Source of the DNA: Hymenolepis diminuta
Taxonomy: Eukaryota > Platyhelminthes > Cestoda > Cyclophyllidea > Hymenolepididae
Assembly (NCBI GenBank): GCA_900708905.1
Contig: CAADRB010000037.1
Location: forward strand, 679,188 to 743,187
DNA length: 64,000 bases
Direction of reading: 5' to 3'
Made by a program: the position numbers and the translations under genes. The notes below the pieces were generated by a model. It ran no database searches. It was not told where the DNA came from and worked only from the letters and a program-made list of their open reading frames with translations. Below, piece by piece: positions 37,845 to 49,511 of this stretch (within the stretch, counting starts at the first letter, position 1; each line of letters opens with the position of its first letter).

Positions 37845-39170
37845 AGTAACGGGCATTTCTGGTACACCATGAGTTTATGGGGGGTAGAGATAGCTGATCT
37901 GATTGTCGGGGCGATTAGAACAACATCGAACCTTTTCGAATGTGAATTTATCACCGAAGTGCATGTCGCACCTTTAGTGAGTCCGGAGTGGTAAGTTAGA
38001 GCTGAGTCCTGGGAGAATCTGGTTTCGGTGATTGAATATGAATAGAAGGATGAGGGATTTCGACAACACGTAGACGCTGGTTGCATTCTCGCACGAGATT
38101 CTCTGCATTCGTAGGTTCGAATGCAGGTATCTGGCAGATTTCGTTTTCGTTTGGGAAGTGGATAAGGCTGAGCTCATCCATCCAGTCTAAGCTCATTAGG
38201 TTAACATTTCGATCTGTAACGTAGCACTCCTTGAAGATCGTCTTTCCCAGTAATGTAGCCTCGTATCGCATCGATACGTTGAGTTGCAAAGCATTAGATA
38301 TCGGAGTTTATGTCGATTAGGAGCTCAAATGGTATACGATTAATGCTTTGATTTACGTATTTACCTGCATTAACCTACCTGCCTTATCTGCGTTAACGCT
38401 CTCTTATTATTCGGGTTCTGCCTCGTTGAACTGTTCGTAGAAGATTCTCGGCAGAAGTCTTTTTTGTGATCATTTTCGTTGCAGTTCTGGCAGCGATAGG
38501 GCAGTCTCGATGATAACAATGCTCTCCACAAAATCGGCATTTTGGGAGTGACTGCTTCCGATATTAGTCGGATAGGGAGTGGGTCCCTCATTCGATAGAT
38601 GATTGGTATTTTCGAGTCCTTTCAGATTGCACACTCGCAGCTCATGGTCCACCCCCTGGTTCGAGTTCACGAAGACACCTCTTAACATCGAATTTTTCCT
38701 ATTTGGAGTTACAGCTAGCAGAACCTTGAATGGACTGTCTGCTAGGGGCCATGAGTGACTAAACAAATGTCGGGGAACCTTGACTCTCAAGTCAAAGTTT
38801 TGATTATGATACTCGACCTTTTCGCTTGTCAAGAAAATGTAGTTGATGATTTCATCACTACTTTATGAAGAAGTATCAGACTTCATCGTAGTGAATGATA
38901 TGGTGTGATCATTGTACAAAAAGTCATATTATCGAATTCCTGCATAGCATCGAAGAACTCCTTCGTCTGCGTCGAAATTGTCTGTCATCATCACATTTCC
39001 ACTGCATGAAGTAAAATGAGGTCGAATTCTTGTGTTGTGTCGAGGAAATGAGCTCCCGTCAGAATGTGGACGACACCAGTGAATTCATCTGCTACTGAAT
39101 CGCCATGTAATAACGCCGCATAGATCGGATAGATGAAATAGGTCAAGCCACTCACGTCGCCAGATCAGTT
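37845..39170 (-). mobile_element. Degenerate gypsy-like gag-protease remnant
   Basis: Read on the minus strand. A Cys-box at 38451-38493 with spacing C-x2-C-x4-H-x4-C is typical of the nucleocapsid part of Gag. About 200-300 nt further on is a protease-like segment (38150-38285) with the pattern KECYVTDRNVNLMSLDWM, as seen in retroelement aspartic proteases of flukes and tapeworms. The order gag then protease fits a minus-strand element. Frames shift repeatedly, so no functional protein remains. No reverse transcriptase follows toward lower coordinates, so pol is deleted. It lies between SRPRA and UAP1. Confidence 0.65.
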
Positions 39171-39176
39171 TGGAGG

Positions 39177-39412
39177 TGTCAGAGAGGTCACTTTAATTTA
39201 TTAATTAGTAAATTAGGCTTATATACAAAACATTTCTTCGGTAAGCGTCAGTCATGTCTCGTCATCGATGTCTCAGCGCGATGATCGACATCTGTTTAGG
39301 TATCAATGTGCAACCACACAGCGCGGCAGCCTGTGGACACTGTAGGGGAGATCTTATCGTCGGTCAATCATTTCTAATCGCCAGGTGTTGATAGACATCT
39401 GCTGGCTATGGC
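39177..39412 (-). repeat. Probable 5' LTR of the gag-protease remnant
   Basis: The segment lies just beyond the gag end, where a minus-strand element would have its 5' LTR. It starts TG and ends CA on the plus strand (TGTCAGAG to CTATGGCA), and on the minus strand contains AATAAA near its inner end, as expected for the R region. No second copy was found in the window, so the ends are inferred from position and terminal dinucleotides only. Confidence 0.35.
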
Positions 39413-39787
39413 AGATTTACGCAAAAATAGTTTACAGGAAGTTCACCAATATATATTTTTTGAAATATTTGACCAAAATATACAGATTTATACATTTATG
39501 AAAAGGCTAAATATATATGTAATTTTTACTCATAAATAAACGGAATAAGGATGCTGTATGATATTTTTAATCAGAAATGATTTTGAGAGAATGGGCCTTT
39601 GATCACTATAATAAGTCATGATTTGGATAAACCAAAATTGGTCATATATTATTTGTTAAAGAAATTATTATAATAAACAAAATGTGTGATAGACAAACAA
39701 AAATTCTTCCATTGAGTTTGTTGACATCAATGAATACACGGAGGTTTGTCAATCTTTTCAAAGGCCATATCTCAAGGTCGTTTCGCG

Positions 39788-42700
39788 ATGTTCGCCGATA
39801 TTTCGCTGGTGAAGCCTCATCTTGATGCATATGGTCAAAGTCATTTGTACAAATATTGGGATGAATTAAGTGATGATGATAAATGTGATTACTTCAAAGA
39901 ATTGGTCTCCCTTAACTTAGATCGCATTGATTGCGCCTATAAGGTATTTCCCAAATATTTCGTCTTATTCTTCCTTTAGAATGCATTAAAGGTATGATGG
40001 GGGTGATAACTATGTCTTTATTCTTCTGTGTTATATACCATTTTATCATTTATCCAATAATTTAAAGTTAACAGAAGATAATCGTCTAATTGATGAGAGG
40101 CTTATGTGTCCCGACCCATCAGTTTGCGATAATGCAGATGCAATACGTGCCTCAAGACCTCAAGAGTATGACTTAATGATAGAAAAAGGTTTTAATTGAA
40201 TTTACTGAGAATAAAAACAAAGTATAGGTCTAAGCGCAATCGGCGAGAAAAAGGTAGCAGTCATTTTACTGGCCGGTGGTCAGGGAACTCGTTTGGGATC
40301 CGAAAATCCAAAAGGAATGTACAACGTGGGCCTACCATCTAAACGGTCTCTCTTTCAGATTCAGGCCGAACGATTAATTAATCTTTGTCGTAAAGTTTCG
40401 GACAAAATTGGCCAACAAATTTTCATTCCATGGTATGTTTTTCCCGTAAATACTAAACGCTTTGTGTTATCCTTTTACAGGTACATAATGACGTCTGATT
40501 CAACCCAGAAACTTACAGAAGAATATTTTCGACAAAATGACTACTTCGGCTACAGTCGAGATCATGTTATTTTCTTTGAACAGTTTGACATTCCGGTTTT
40601 GAACTTGAAGGGCAAGATTCTCATGAAGAGCAAGTCTTCACTATGTTGGTCTCCAGGTAATGGTTTCTTCTTTTGAAAATACGAAAATCCTTATTTTGCT
40701 GCTTTCTAGAGGGCAATGGTGGTCTCTACAGAGCTCTCTCAGACAGGGGTATCTTGCAAAACATGAAATCTCGAGGTATTCAATATGTTCACATCTACGG
40801 AGTGGACAATGTGCTCATTCAAATGGCTGATCCTGCATTCACAGGATTTTGCATTTGTCGAGCTGCCGATTGTGCTGTCAAGGTCGTTGAAAAGGTGGAT
40901 CCTAAGGAACCGATCGGAGTTGTTGGTGTGGTGGATGGAAAGTATCGGGTAGATTGTTTACGTTATTTACTATGCTATTTTTAGTTTACTGTTTGTTATT
41001 CATTTGGTTAGTGTTGTTAGCACAGCTTATAGCCACCTCAAGATTAATCTTTCAAATTAGAAATTAAATGTTGATTCCCTTTAAGCAACAAACGCTCTGA
41101 ACCATAACGTTGTTAATCGTTAAGTAATCTTCTCTGAAAGAATTAAAATGGGATGGAGTTATGCAGTGGAAGGGAATTCTTAAAAATAGTTTCTGGTATC
41201 AATTAATTAGTATCATTTAATCTGGTATCAATTACATTAATATTTTATTGATTTGGGTTTCAACGAATGATACTTCCTTTATGCAAGTACTCAACTCAAG
41301 GGAATAGAATATCCTCTTTCAGTTCCTATGAGTTTTTTTCATATTGAATATTTTTATTAAAGCCTGTGGGTAAGACTTTATTAGGATTTTGGCTAAATAG
41401 TCCCTTTGTTTTGTAGACGTCCTCTTATACCGAATACTCTATTATAAAAGTTATACAACATAGGAAGTTTTAGCTCAGTGCTTCGTATTTTTTGTAATAT
41501 TAACGTAAATTTTCAATTTGATTGTTTTGCGTTGTATTCACTCAACGCACCACCTCGCTTATTTGACTTTTGGTATCACGCGAAATGTTTATCAAAATGC
41601 CGCATCACCAAATGATTTTTTTTATTTTACTTCCTTGTTAGTTAAATTGTTAATGTTGGAAAAACTCCCAGAAGTCAAGTTTGAATCCGATCATTAAACT
41701 CCCTCCCTTGTGATTTCTAGTGATTGAAATTGACACTCCTCCTTAGCCGAATTAATGTTCTTGATAAGGAGAAACCTTGGGGCTGCTTTTAATAATTTAT
41801 GCAATTTTGCGCTTGGGGTCAACTGTTCATCTTAAGGTCATTTTGGACGGTCCACGTATCTTCATATTACGTAGCAGCTTTTTCAGTATGTCCTTACACT
41901 GACCTCACATTCATTCATATTCATCATCATTTCTTGATGCTGACGTAGTCTTCCATCAAATTATTGATGAGTATTGTTAATAGTTCCTTAATATTAAACA
42001 TCATATGAAGTTTACTTGCCCGATAAATAGGGAGGCTTTCGTTGTTACGGTTTTAGTTCCATTCTGAAAGCCTTACTCATTATAGGAGGAAATTTTAAAA
42101 CGTGTTGTAGTTTTCGCATTGCTTTCGAGCGATTTTTTTAAGAGTAACTATCAATGCTTTCATCGCCGCTGATTGGAGATAGAGGAAGGATTTTATATGA
42201 ACCATTCCCTCATTATTTGCATAAATTGAAAAGTAAGGAGGTAGCGGTGAATTATCCCTAATTTCTTACCTCATCCTTTAAGGAATGTGTCTATGAGCGT
42301 ATTTGTGGGACGCTATCACTCCTTTCAAATCAATTGGGAGATTAGGATTTTGTGATCTTCAGATGGGCTTTTATACACCTTCATCCCGCTTAGTTGTCGA
42401 AGCTTGAATCCCCTAATGGACGGGATCCACGACTATCGATTGGGGTTTTTATACACTTACAACATCTCCCCTCTGCAATGTATCTCACATGATGTCGATT
42501 TTATTCTGTTGCAATCAGCTGAAAAAGTAAGAATGACACTCATGTGGGTAGGATCTTAACCACATCTTCCCGTTTATTAGATTTGGAATGTCTAGTAACT
42601 ATCTTGAAACTGGTATCTCCAATGTTGAAAAGGTTTGTTTGAACTATTCCAATTTTAATGGTCTTACTGAAACGTAACCAATATATCTTCAGTTCAAGGG

Positions 42701-45700
42701 ATTGGCGTTGTCTCTAGCAATAAAACCACTGAAAAGTTTGCCCCATATTTAAGAAGTTCCTTTAGGCACGTGCAGGCTAATAGGCAAAACACGTGGATTA
42801 TTCTCTTTTATAACGTCTTGGTCTCAATTATGTAACCGAGTGATGGTTTAATTAGCTTTGTTGATTTCATCTTGAATGAACTCTTATGAGCTTAGCTGTA
42901 TTAAAATCACATCTGTCAATTAAAAAGATTGCAACCCGTAACAAAAATTCTCTTAAAGTAAAATTAAATTTATTTCCTATTTCTGCTTAATCCTCCACCT
43001 CATATTGCACTACTCTATTGGTCCCCTGATTACGTGCTTTATTAATTTTTAACGAAAATAATAATGCTTGATTTGTTGATAAATGTAGCATTTTATTGCT
43101 ACTCAGTTAGGAAGTGAGAACTCAAATCTGGTTTGTAACATCCTACTGTATTGTTCGACATACATTTGTGAGTAGACACGTGTTGCAATAAAAGAGGAAG
43201 TTCCTATATCGCCGGACTTCTTATCCGTCGGTGGACATCTAGTGCACGTTCGTATGGAAATAAATAGTCTTTGGAGATGTCCTCTTTCCCTCATAAGCTT
43301 ATTTCTTCTCTTTTGCAGGTCGTCGAATATTCAGAAATATCGGCGTCAACGGCGGCGCTAAAGTTACCGATGCCCCCATCCCAGACCGAAAATAGTCCTC
43401 GTCTGCTTTACTGTCTGGGAAACATTTGCAATCACTTCATGACCATTCCTTTCCTGGAGCAAGTTTGTGACGGAAGCCGCGAGGTCGAATTGTCTTACCA
43501 TGTAGCCCACAAAAAGGTACCACATCTTAGTTTGGATAAGGGGAAACTTGTGATCCCAACTCGGCCCAACGCTCTCAAGTTGGAGAAGTTTATCTTCGAT
43601 GTAATTCAATTCTCCCAGTAAGTTTATATTTCATTAGATTTCAACTCGCTCAAATCTTTCTTTTTGCGCTAATTTTGCTGTTATCGTGGATGATATTACA
43701 AGTAGTTCGTTGTTATTTGTTTACTCAGGCTTGTCCAGGAATTGCAAGCCGTATGTTCGCATTTAATGGGAAAAATTGGCTGCTTGTCTTGTGGATGCAC
43801 TTTTATTCAGTTGAGTCGCACGATGAGTGAAACCCGATAATTAATTTACGAATGAACTCCAATAGACCATCGACATATAATTCAACGACCTGACGAAAAT
43901 CGTATAAGCTAAATTACTAGTAAGAAGGGCATCTTTGGGTATGTGTGCTAATGGCGCAGCGGTTATCGTCTGCGATGTCACAATTTCGATTCTAACACTC
44001 AGTGAGCGGAACGGTCAACCCCATTGGGGGTGGCGGAATTCGAATTTTTCTACCCCTCTAGTCAAGATAAGTATTTTAAAACGGTTTTCCAAGTACCATT
44101 TGGAGTTAATTTTATATTAACCTTTATATTGATCAGGCTGGGAAGAATGGGATCAGAAAAATATTTGAATGTCATGTTTGGGGCGATATGTCATAAAGTT
44201 CACTTGAATTTTCCATAGCATGACATCGAATGATATTTTACCTATCACTCATTACATTTGTTTTGAAGGTTGTGTGATTCAGTTACTGGCAGAAGAATCG
44301 GTGATATACGTAGTGATGGTTAGAGTAATAATTAAATAGGTTTCGAAAATGGGGTATTTTGTGAAAGCCATTCTGCAAATAATTTCTGACATCATCAATA
44401 ATTAAACAATAGCGGCACATAATCATACCAGTCAAATAAGAATTAATGAACCCGATGTTTTTGTTGTTGTTGTTCATAAAAATAGTTCCAGGAGGCTACT
44501 AGTCTGCTACACGTTAGTTTTGGAAAAAATTTTCCATCAAAGAGCTTATGGTTAGTCCTTTTATAGATCTTCGTTCTTTTCCTATAGTCATCCGTGCCAT
44601 TAATTTAAGTACCTAGTGTAATCACTACAACTCTGTGGATTAGAATCTCCTACGTATCTTTTTGATTGTTCAAGATTATTGATGGAAATTTCTTCTTGTA
44701 ACTATGGTATCTCGGCATTTACCAAAGATGCAGATTTTAAAATGCGTGAATTTCAATCTACTTTCGTCTTTAACATGTTCGCTTCATCTGCTTAATTACG
44801 TTTAATCCATAATTTGTTGAGTAAGAAACCACTCAAACTTCATATTTTTTCGTTACTAGAATCCAGAGTTAAGTTTGATATTGAAGTTCCTGTAGATCAT
44901 AAGCGAATGGTGACAATTGTCAAAATCTATTAAAAATCACCCAATCTTCTAATCTTTCAGACGTTTCTACATTTGGGAAGTGGATAGAACGACGGAGTTT
45001 TCACCATTGAAGAACGGCCCAGGAGCCCAGAAGGATTGCCCTGAGACTTGTCGCAACTCTATTCTCGAAACGCACGCTAAATGGGCCAAAGCAGCAGGTG
45101 CCATCTTTGAAAATGAGGAGAAGGACATCCTCGAAATCTCTCCTCTGGTCAGCGTTAAAGGAGAGGTGAGTGTCCTCATTCACATATTCACTCCTTAAAT
45201 CTAGGATTAATGAGGTACTATCATTTGTGGTCATCGATATCAGAGTTTTCTGAGCCGTCATTGTTCTGCCATATTGGCCGAAATAGTACCTTTCATTGCG
45301 ATTCAACATCGTTCGAATACCGAAATGGAGCAGATATTTTACTGCAAAAATAACCAAAGCATTGGAGATGGCTGCGTAAAATATGATCATGCTCTCTAAA
45401 TGGTAGTGGGGTTTGATTAACGCTATTTATTGCCACTTAATTTCAAAACCAGAAGGCTGAATAGAAACGCTACACATTTCAATAAAAGCCGAAAGACAAG
45501 TTGCATGTTTAGAGATTGGCAGTTAGGCATCTCTTTTTAGTTCGTAGCTACCATGCCTACTATCCTCTTCGGATTCTTATTGATATCTACTACGACGAAA
45601 TTATAGGGAGAAGACAGGTTTTATTGGCTGAAGTTACTGAGGAGACAGAGGAGAGAAAACCAAAGGAAATTGAAATGGTCTTTAAATGCGGAAGGTTGTA

Positions 45701-47413
45701 GTGATGTGTCGTGGTTCCTGTCCCAGTGATACTGTTTGTCTGTCTATTTTTACAGATAGGATATGTATAATCTTAAGGATAGCATAAAAAGTTGGAAGGA
45801 TCTTAAGTCACCCCAGGAAGAGAGACAGTTGGAGAGATTTGAAGACAGCTGATATGAAATACCTCGTGACCGCTTAAAGTTTAATTAAATTCCTCACTTT
45901 CAAATAGGTCGCCTCGGGTTCAGGTTAGGGACTCATCGGACGACTAAAGTTCAAGTAAACGAAAACTTGCAAATACATCCTGTACAGGAACGCACTTTAT
46001 GATCATATCAGACGAATAATTGTATGAGAGTGTAAACTTTAAATTGAACAAAAAGTTAGCTAATTTTGTCAGCTAAAATATGTGGAGCCTACCTTGAGTC
46101 TTATATAATTGACAGACAGTGATCGTGAAAGGTCTCTAAACACTGTTGGATTTCTGAATTCAGGAGTAGTATTTCGCATCGAGAATGATACTCAACTATC
46201 AAACTGCTAGTTCATGAAACTGTCAAATTATTTGAATATTCAAAATTGACCCAATGAATCGCATTGCATTTCTTATACGACCCATTTTATGCATATTTTT
46301 CGTTATGGATGGATTTTAAAGAGGCTGCTGTAAACGTGTCACTTCACTGATTTATAAGTGGGTGACTTATGTTGAGAGGCTGGGTTCTTTTAAGGTGTGA
46401 CAACTTATCGGTGTAAACAAGCACACAACTGTACATGTGAAGTATCAAAACTTGGGAATTGATCGCAGCGCAACTTTTGAAGCCAAAATTGGCCGTGTTC
46501 TTGAAGTTTTTTAGACGACTGTAGGCGATGTTGATTTCTGATTGTTTAAGTTTGATCACTTGCTTACTGAGTGTTGATGGCTACTACAAACCTCATGAGT
46601 GCGCAGAGGCACAGGTGTATATACTGGTTTTCTTATCAATAAGGTAGGACATTCTCTTTTTCGAAACTTGACGGTTTGGTAAATGCAGACCGTCACAACT
46701 TGAAAGCATACCTTTCTCCATTCGGATCTTTTATAAAGCATGTCTCTTTGATACTTTCAACCTCATTGTTGTTACTAATTTCTTGAGACTAACACTAGCA
46801 TTCCCGGGTTGTCTCCTTTTAACTTCTAAGAGTCGTATTTAACTTTCTAGGTCTATCGTTAAGCGTAAGATAAACTGATTATTGAGCAAACAAGAGTTCA
46901 TTTTGAAACTTAAGGACAATGTGGCTTTGTAACCCATTTGAAATGCCGATGGCTAAGTGCCTTTGACGTCACTAAGCTGAAGCCTTTGTGAATCAGAGGT
47001 ATTTGGTTGTTCGTATGAAAATTAATTGCTATGCGCCTGATATACGTCTGAGAGTTACGGAAAAGAATACTGAAATCTGAATTCCAAGATCCATTAGCTT
47101 ATCTTTTTATCAAAAAATGGAGCATAATTAATTGCAGGTTGACCGAAAAATAAATAGAAAAGTCTCCTGAATTGGCGAAATTACCATGATAAAACATTTA
47201 TTCTGATGCTTATAGTCATCCTACCAATCAAATCGCTTGTATAAAAGCAATTTTATTTGGAATTCTAACTGATCTGGTGTCTTTGTTTTGTTGTAGAATT
47301 TGGAATGCCTGAAAGGCGTAAAGATTGTGGGCGTGAATATCCTGGAGATGCAGAAGAACGAGGGTGGTGAATGTGTACCGACCTTGATTAGAGTAGATCA
47401 GCCCGCCTGTTAA
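39788..47413 (+). CDS. UAP1: UDP-N-acetylglucosamine pyrophosphorylase
   Basis: A cytosolic enzyme that makes UDP-GlcNAc (or UDP-GalNAc) from UTP and the sugar-1-phosphate, the donor for N-glycans, GPI anchors, chitin-like polymers and O-GlcNAc. The exons are 39788-39943, 40068-40188, 40228-40432, 40481-40656, 40710-40948, 43319-43617, 44961-45165 and 47297-47413, giving 505 aa (human 505-522). The nucleotidyltransferase signature LAGGQGTRLG is at 107-116, followed by PKGMYNVGLPS. Also conserved are YVHIYGVDNVL, DPAFTGFC, VVEYSEIS, GNICNHF and FSPLKN. The first ATG after an in-frame stop (39731) is used. Intron 1 uses the acceptor at 40066-40067; the next AG downstream would bring a stop. Early introns are short (39-124 nt), the last three 1.3-2.4 kb. 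The last exon is less conserved but keeps the GE-x-LE join. AATAAA lies at 47801. Confidence 0.96.
43945..44005 (+). other. tRNA-like Pol III promoter remnant (possible SINE head)
   Basis: Within UAP1 intron 6. TGGCGCAGCGG at 43952-43962 fits the A box consensus. TTTCGATTCTA at 43984-43994 is a near B box, missing the leading GG. The A-to-B spacing is about 12 nt too short for an intact tRNA and no clover-leaf stems close, so this is at best a decayed tRNA or the head of a tRNA-derived short interspersed element. Confidence 0.3.
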
Positions 47414-49511
47414 ATCGCGCAGGCAGGACTGACGATACTTCTCTCTACGTCTCAATTTTTCAAGGCCAAAGTTATCGAATCTCTTCCGTAATTAGTGTGA
47501 TTCTTTTTTCTCGTTTGCTTTGATTGTATATTTTTCTCTTCCCAGTATATTTAATGAATTTTTCCTCAGGAATTGGGATCTTTCTAGTACCGTTAATTTA
47601 TGTGAAATTTTCTTGAATAATAGGGTATGAAATTGTGCTTCTAATTTGGTGTTTTTTAGTCTATTTGGTGAAATAATTTTTTGAAAGTGGGGTAGCTTGT
47701 GGGTTATTAATGCGGGAAAGGAGTTTGTCTGTCCTCTGATTCCTAAAGGCCTTCATTGTACTTCTAGATTTGATGAGGTCAAAGCCTAGATTTGATAACT
47801 AATAAAGCCGTAATTCACTTAGGATGAATAAAAGAGCAGGAGGAGGGCTTTTATTAATATTTATCATTATATGCACCACTATTTTGCCTTCAAGGTTGTG
47901 AGGATTTGTGTCAATTTCGTCAAATGACATGAATTAGGACGAAATAGTCAGAAATACTAGGATGCCTTTTCTAGGATACCTGTGGAGCTCGTATGGACTC
48001 ATTGTAAGGTCTCCTTTAATACCGGTTCCTGATGATTTGGTTGAATAAATATCATAGCATCGAGATAAAGTAATATGATATTTCCGGGTTGGTTATGCAT
48101 GAGCTGACGTGTTAACTGGTGATAAGTGAAAAAAATGAAGAATTGTAAAACCGTACGAATAATCATGTAAAGTAATTGCAAGAATGTGAAGTTATACCAT
48201 TCCCAAATCACAAATCGCATAAATATTTAATTTTCTTACCCATTATACAATACACACTAAAAGTTTTACCCGAAATTAACAAATGAAGTAGTTTAGCAGA
48301 CAATCGATATGTGGTAACTATATGAAAGGAAGTTATAATAAAGGTATAAAGAAATAAATATGGGGCTAAAATAGACGTGTGTTATTAGTGTTCTTTGTTC
48401 GTTCCGTCTGACTACAGATGCTGGAAGCGAAAGAAGGGAAGTGCTACAAGAAAGAGTATCAACCAATAGCATGATCGTAAATGTTTAGAACGCAAGGAAA
48501 TTTTATAAAGAGCCCGGCATTAAAACGCTTTTGTACCACTGCTGATGCTTGCAATTATAAATCCCGTACGATTTGAGAACAACTGACCAAATAACCGAGG
48601 TAATAACCAGTTTTTTCTTAGCTTACTATAACCACTTTTCATAAAAGTGCACACTGATGCGGTAGCTTTGATGTACATATCATCCTTGGTGAAATGAATA
48701 AAATGTTGCTTTCGAAGGTGAAGCTCATAAATGTACAATTTTTGAAAGTTATAACCAATTTCTCGCTTTTGAGAGACCGAAATGGAATGCTTACTTTGTG
48801 GATTTAGTAAAACTGTAATTTTTATGCATTGATTTTCTTATTTTAACCCAAATGGAAGAATTAAATGTGAAATAAACAAAATTTGTCGTTATTTCCTCTT
48901 GACCAATTTCTCGCTCATTTATAGGAACAACAGGTGCAACGCTAACTCATTATTCTGTGTGATAGTAAAACTGATATTCAAGATCTCAAAAAATTTGAAA
49001 AATATCACATAATTTTAATGAATCTAATTAGGTATTTAATTTTTAACCTATATTGTGCATTTGCACTGTAAGCAATTGTCTATAGGCCGCAGTTTATAAA
49101 ATGGGACCAAAGTTAAAAGATCATATTTAGATAGACAATCTCGAGACTTTCAAAATCGTTACAATTTCTTTAAAGGAAATTATTTTTTCTTTATTTTGGA
49201 GGTCAACCAGCATTCCCATTCAGATAGTTTATGGAGAATCGATTTTGATTTTTGGTAACATTAACGATTAGAGAAGATTTGGGTATAAGATGGTGTATTA
49301 TCAAAATTGCTCCATTTTTAGGCAAAATTTCACATCTGGACTCATTAAGCACTTTTAATATTTGGTTATAACAGATATAAATTTAACCTAACTTGCAGTT
49401 CTGAAGGATGGGATCACAGTTGCGTACTTCAATTTCATTGATCAGTTTGGTTAACACTAGCCCTAGTATTTACTTGTACATGTGGCTATTTGATATGCGA
49501 TTTCGTAAATT
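47414..49511. other. Intergenic DNA between UAP1 and EDEM2
   Basis: Contains the UAP1 3' untranslated region with a candidate AATAAA at 47801-47806 and, at the right end, the EDEM2 leader. No further gene, RNA or repeat could be supported in the 2.1 kb. Confidence 0.5.

Noticed and set aside
38640..38670. B-box-like GGTTCGAG string
   Set aside because: It lies in the gag remnant, with no A box at a suitable distance and no clover-leaf pairing.
40061..40075. UAP1 exon 2 acceptor at the AG of ACAG (40071-40074)
   Set aside because: Using it would put a stop codon after four residues; the AG at 40066-40067 keeps the frame and gives a conserved-looking peptide.
45001..45390. Minus-strand ORF of 129 codons over UAP1 exon 7
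   Set aside because: It overlaps the conserved UAP1 exon in antisense and runs into an intron; a shadow.
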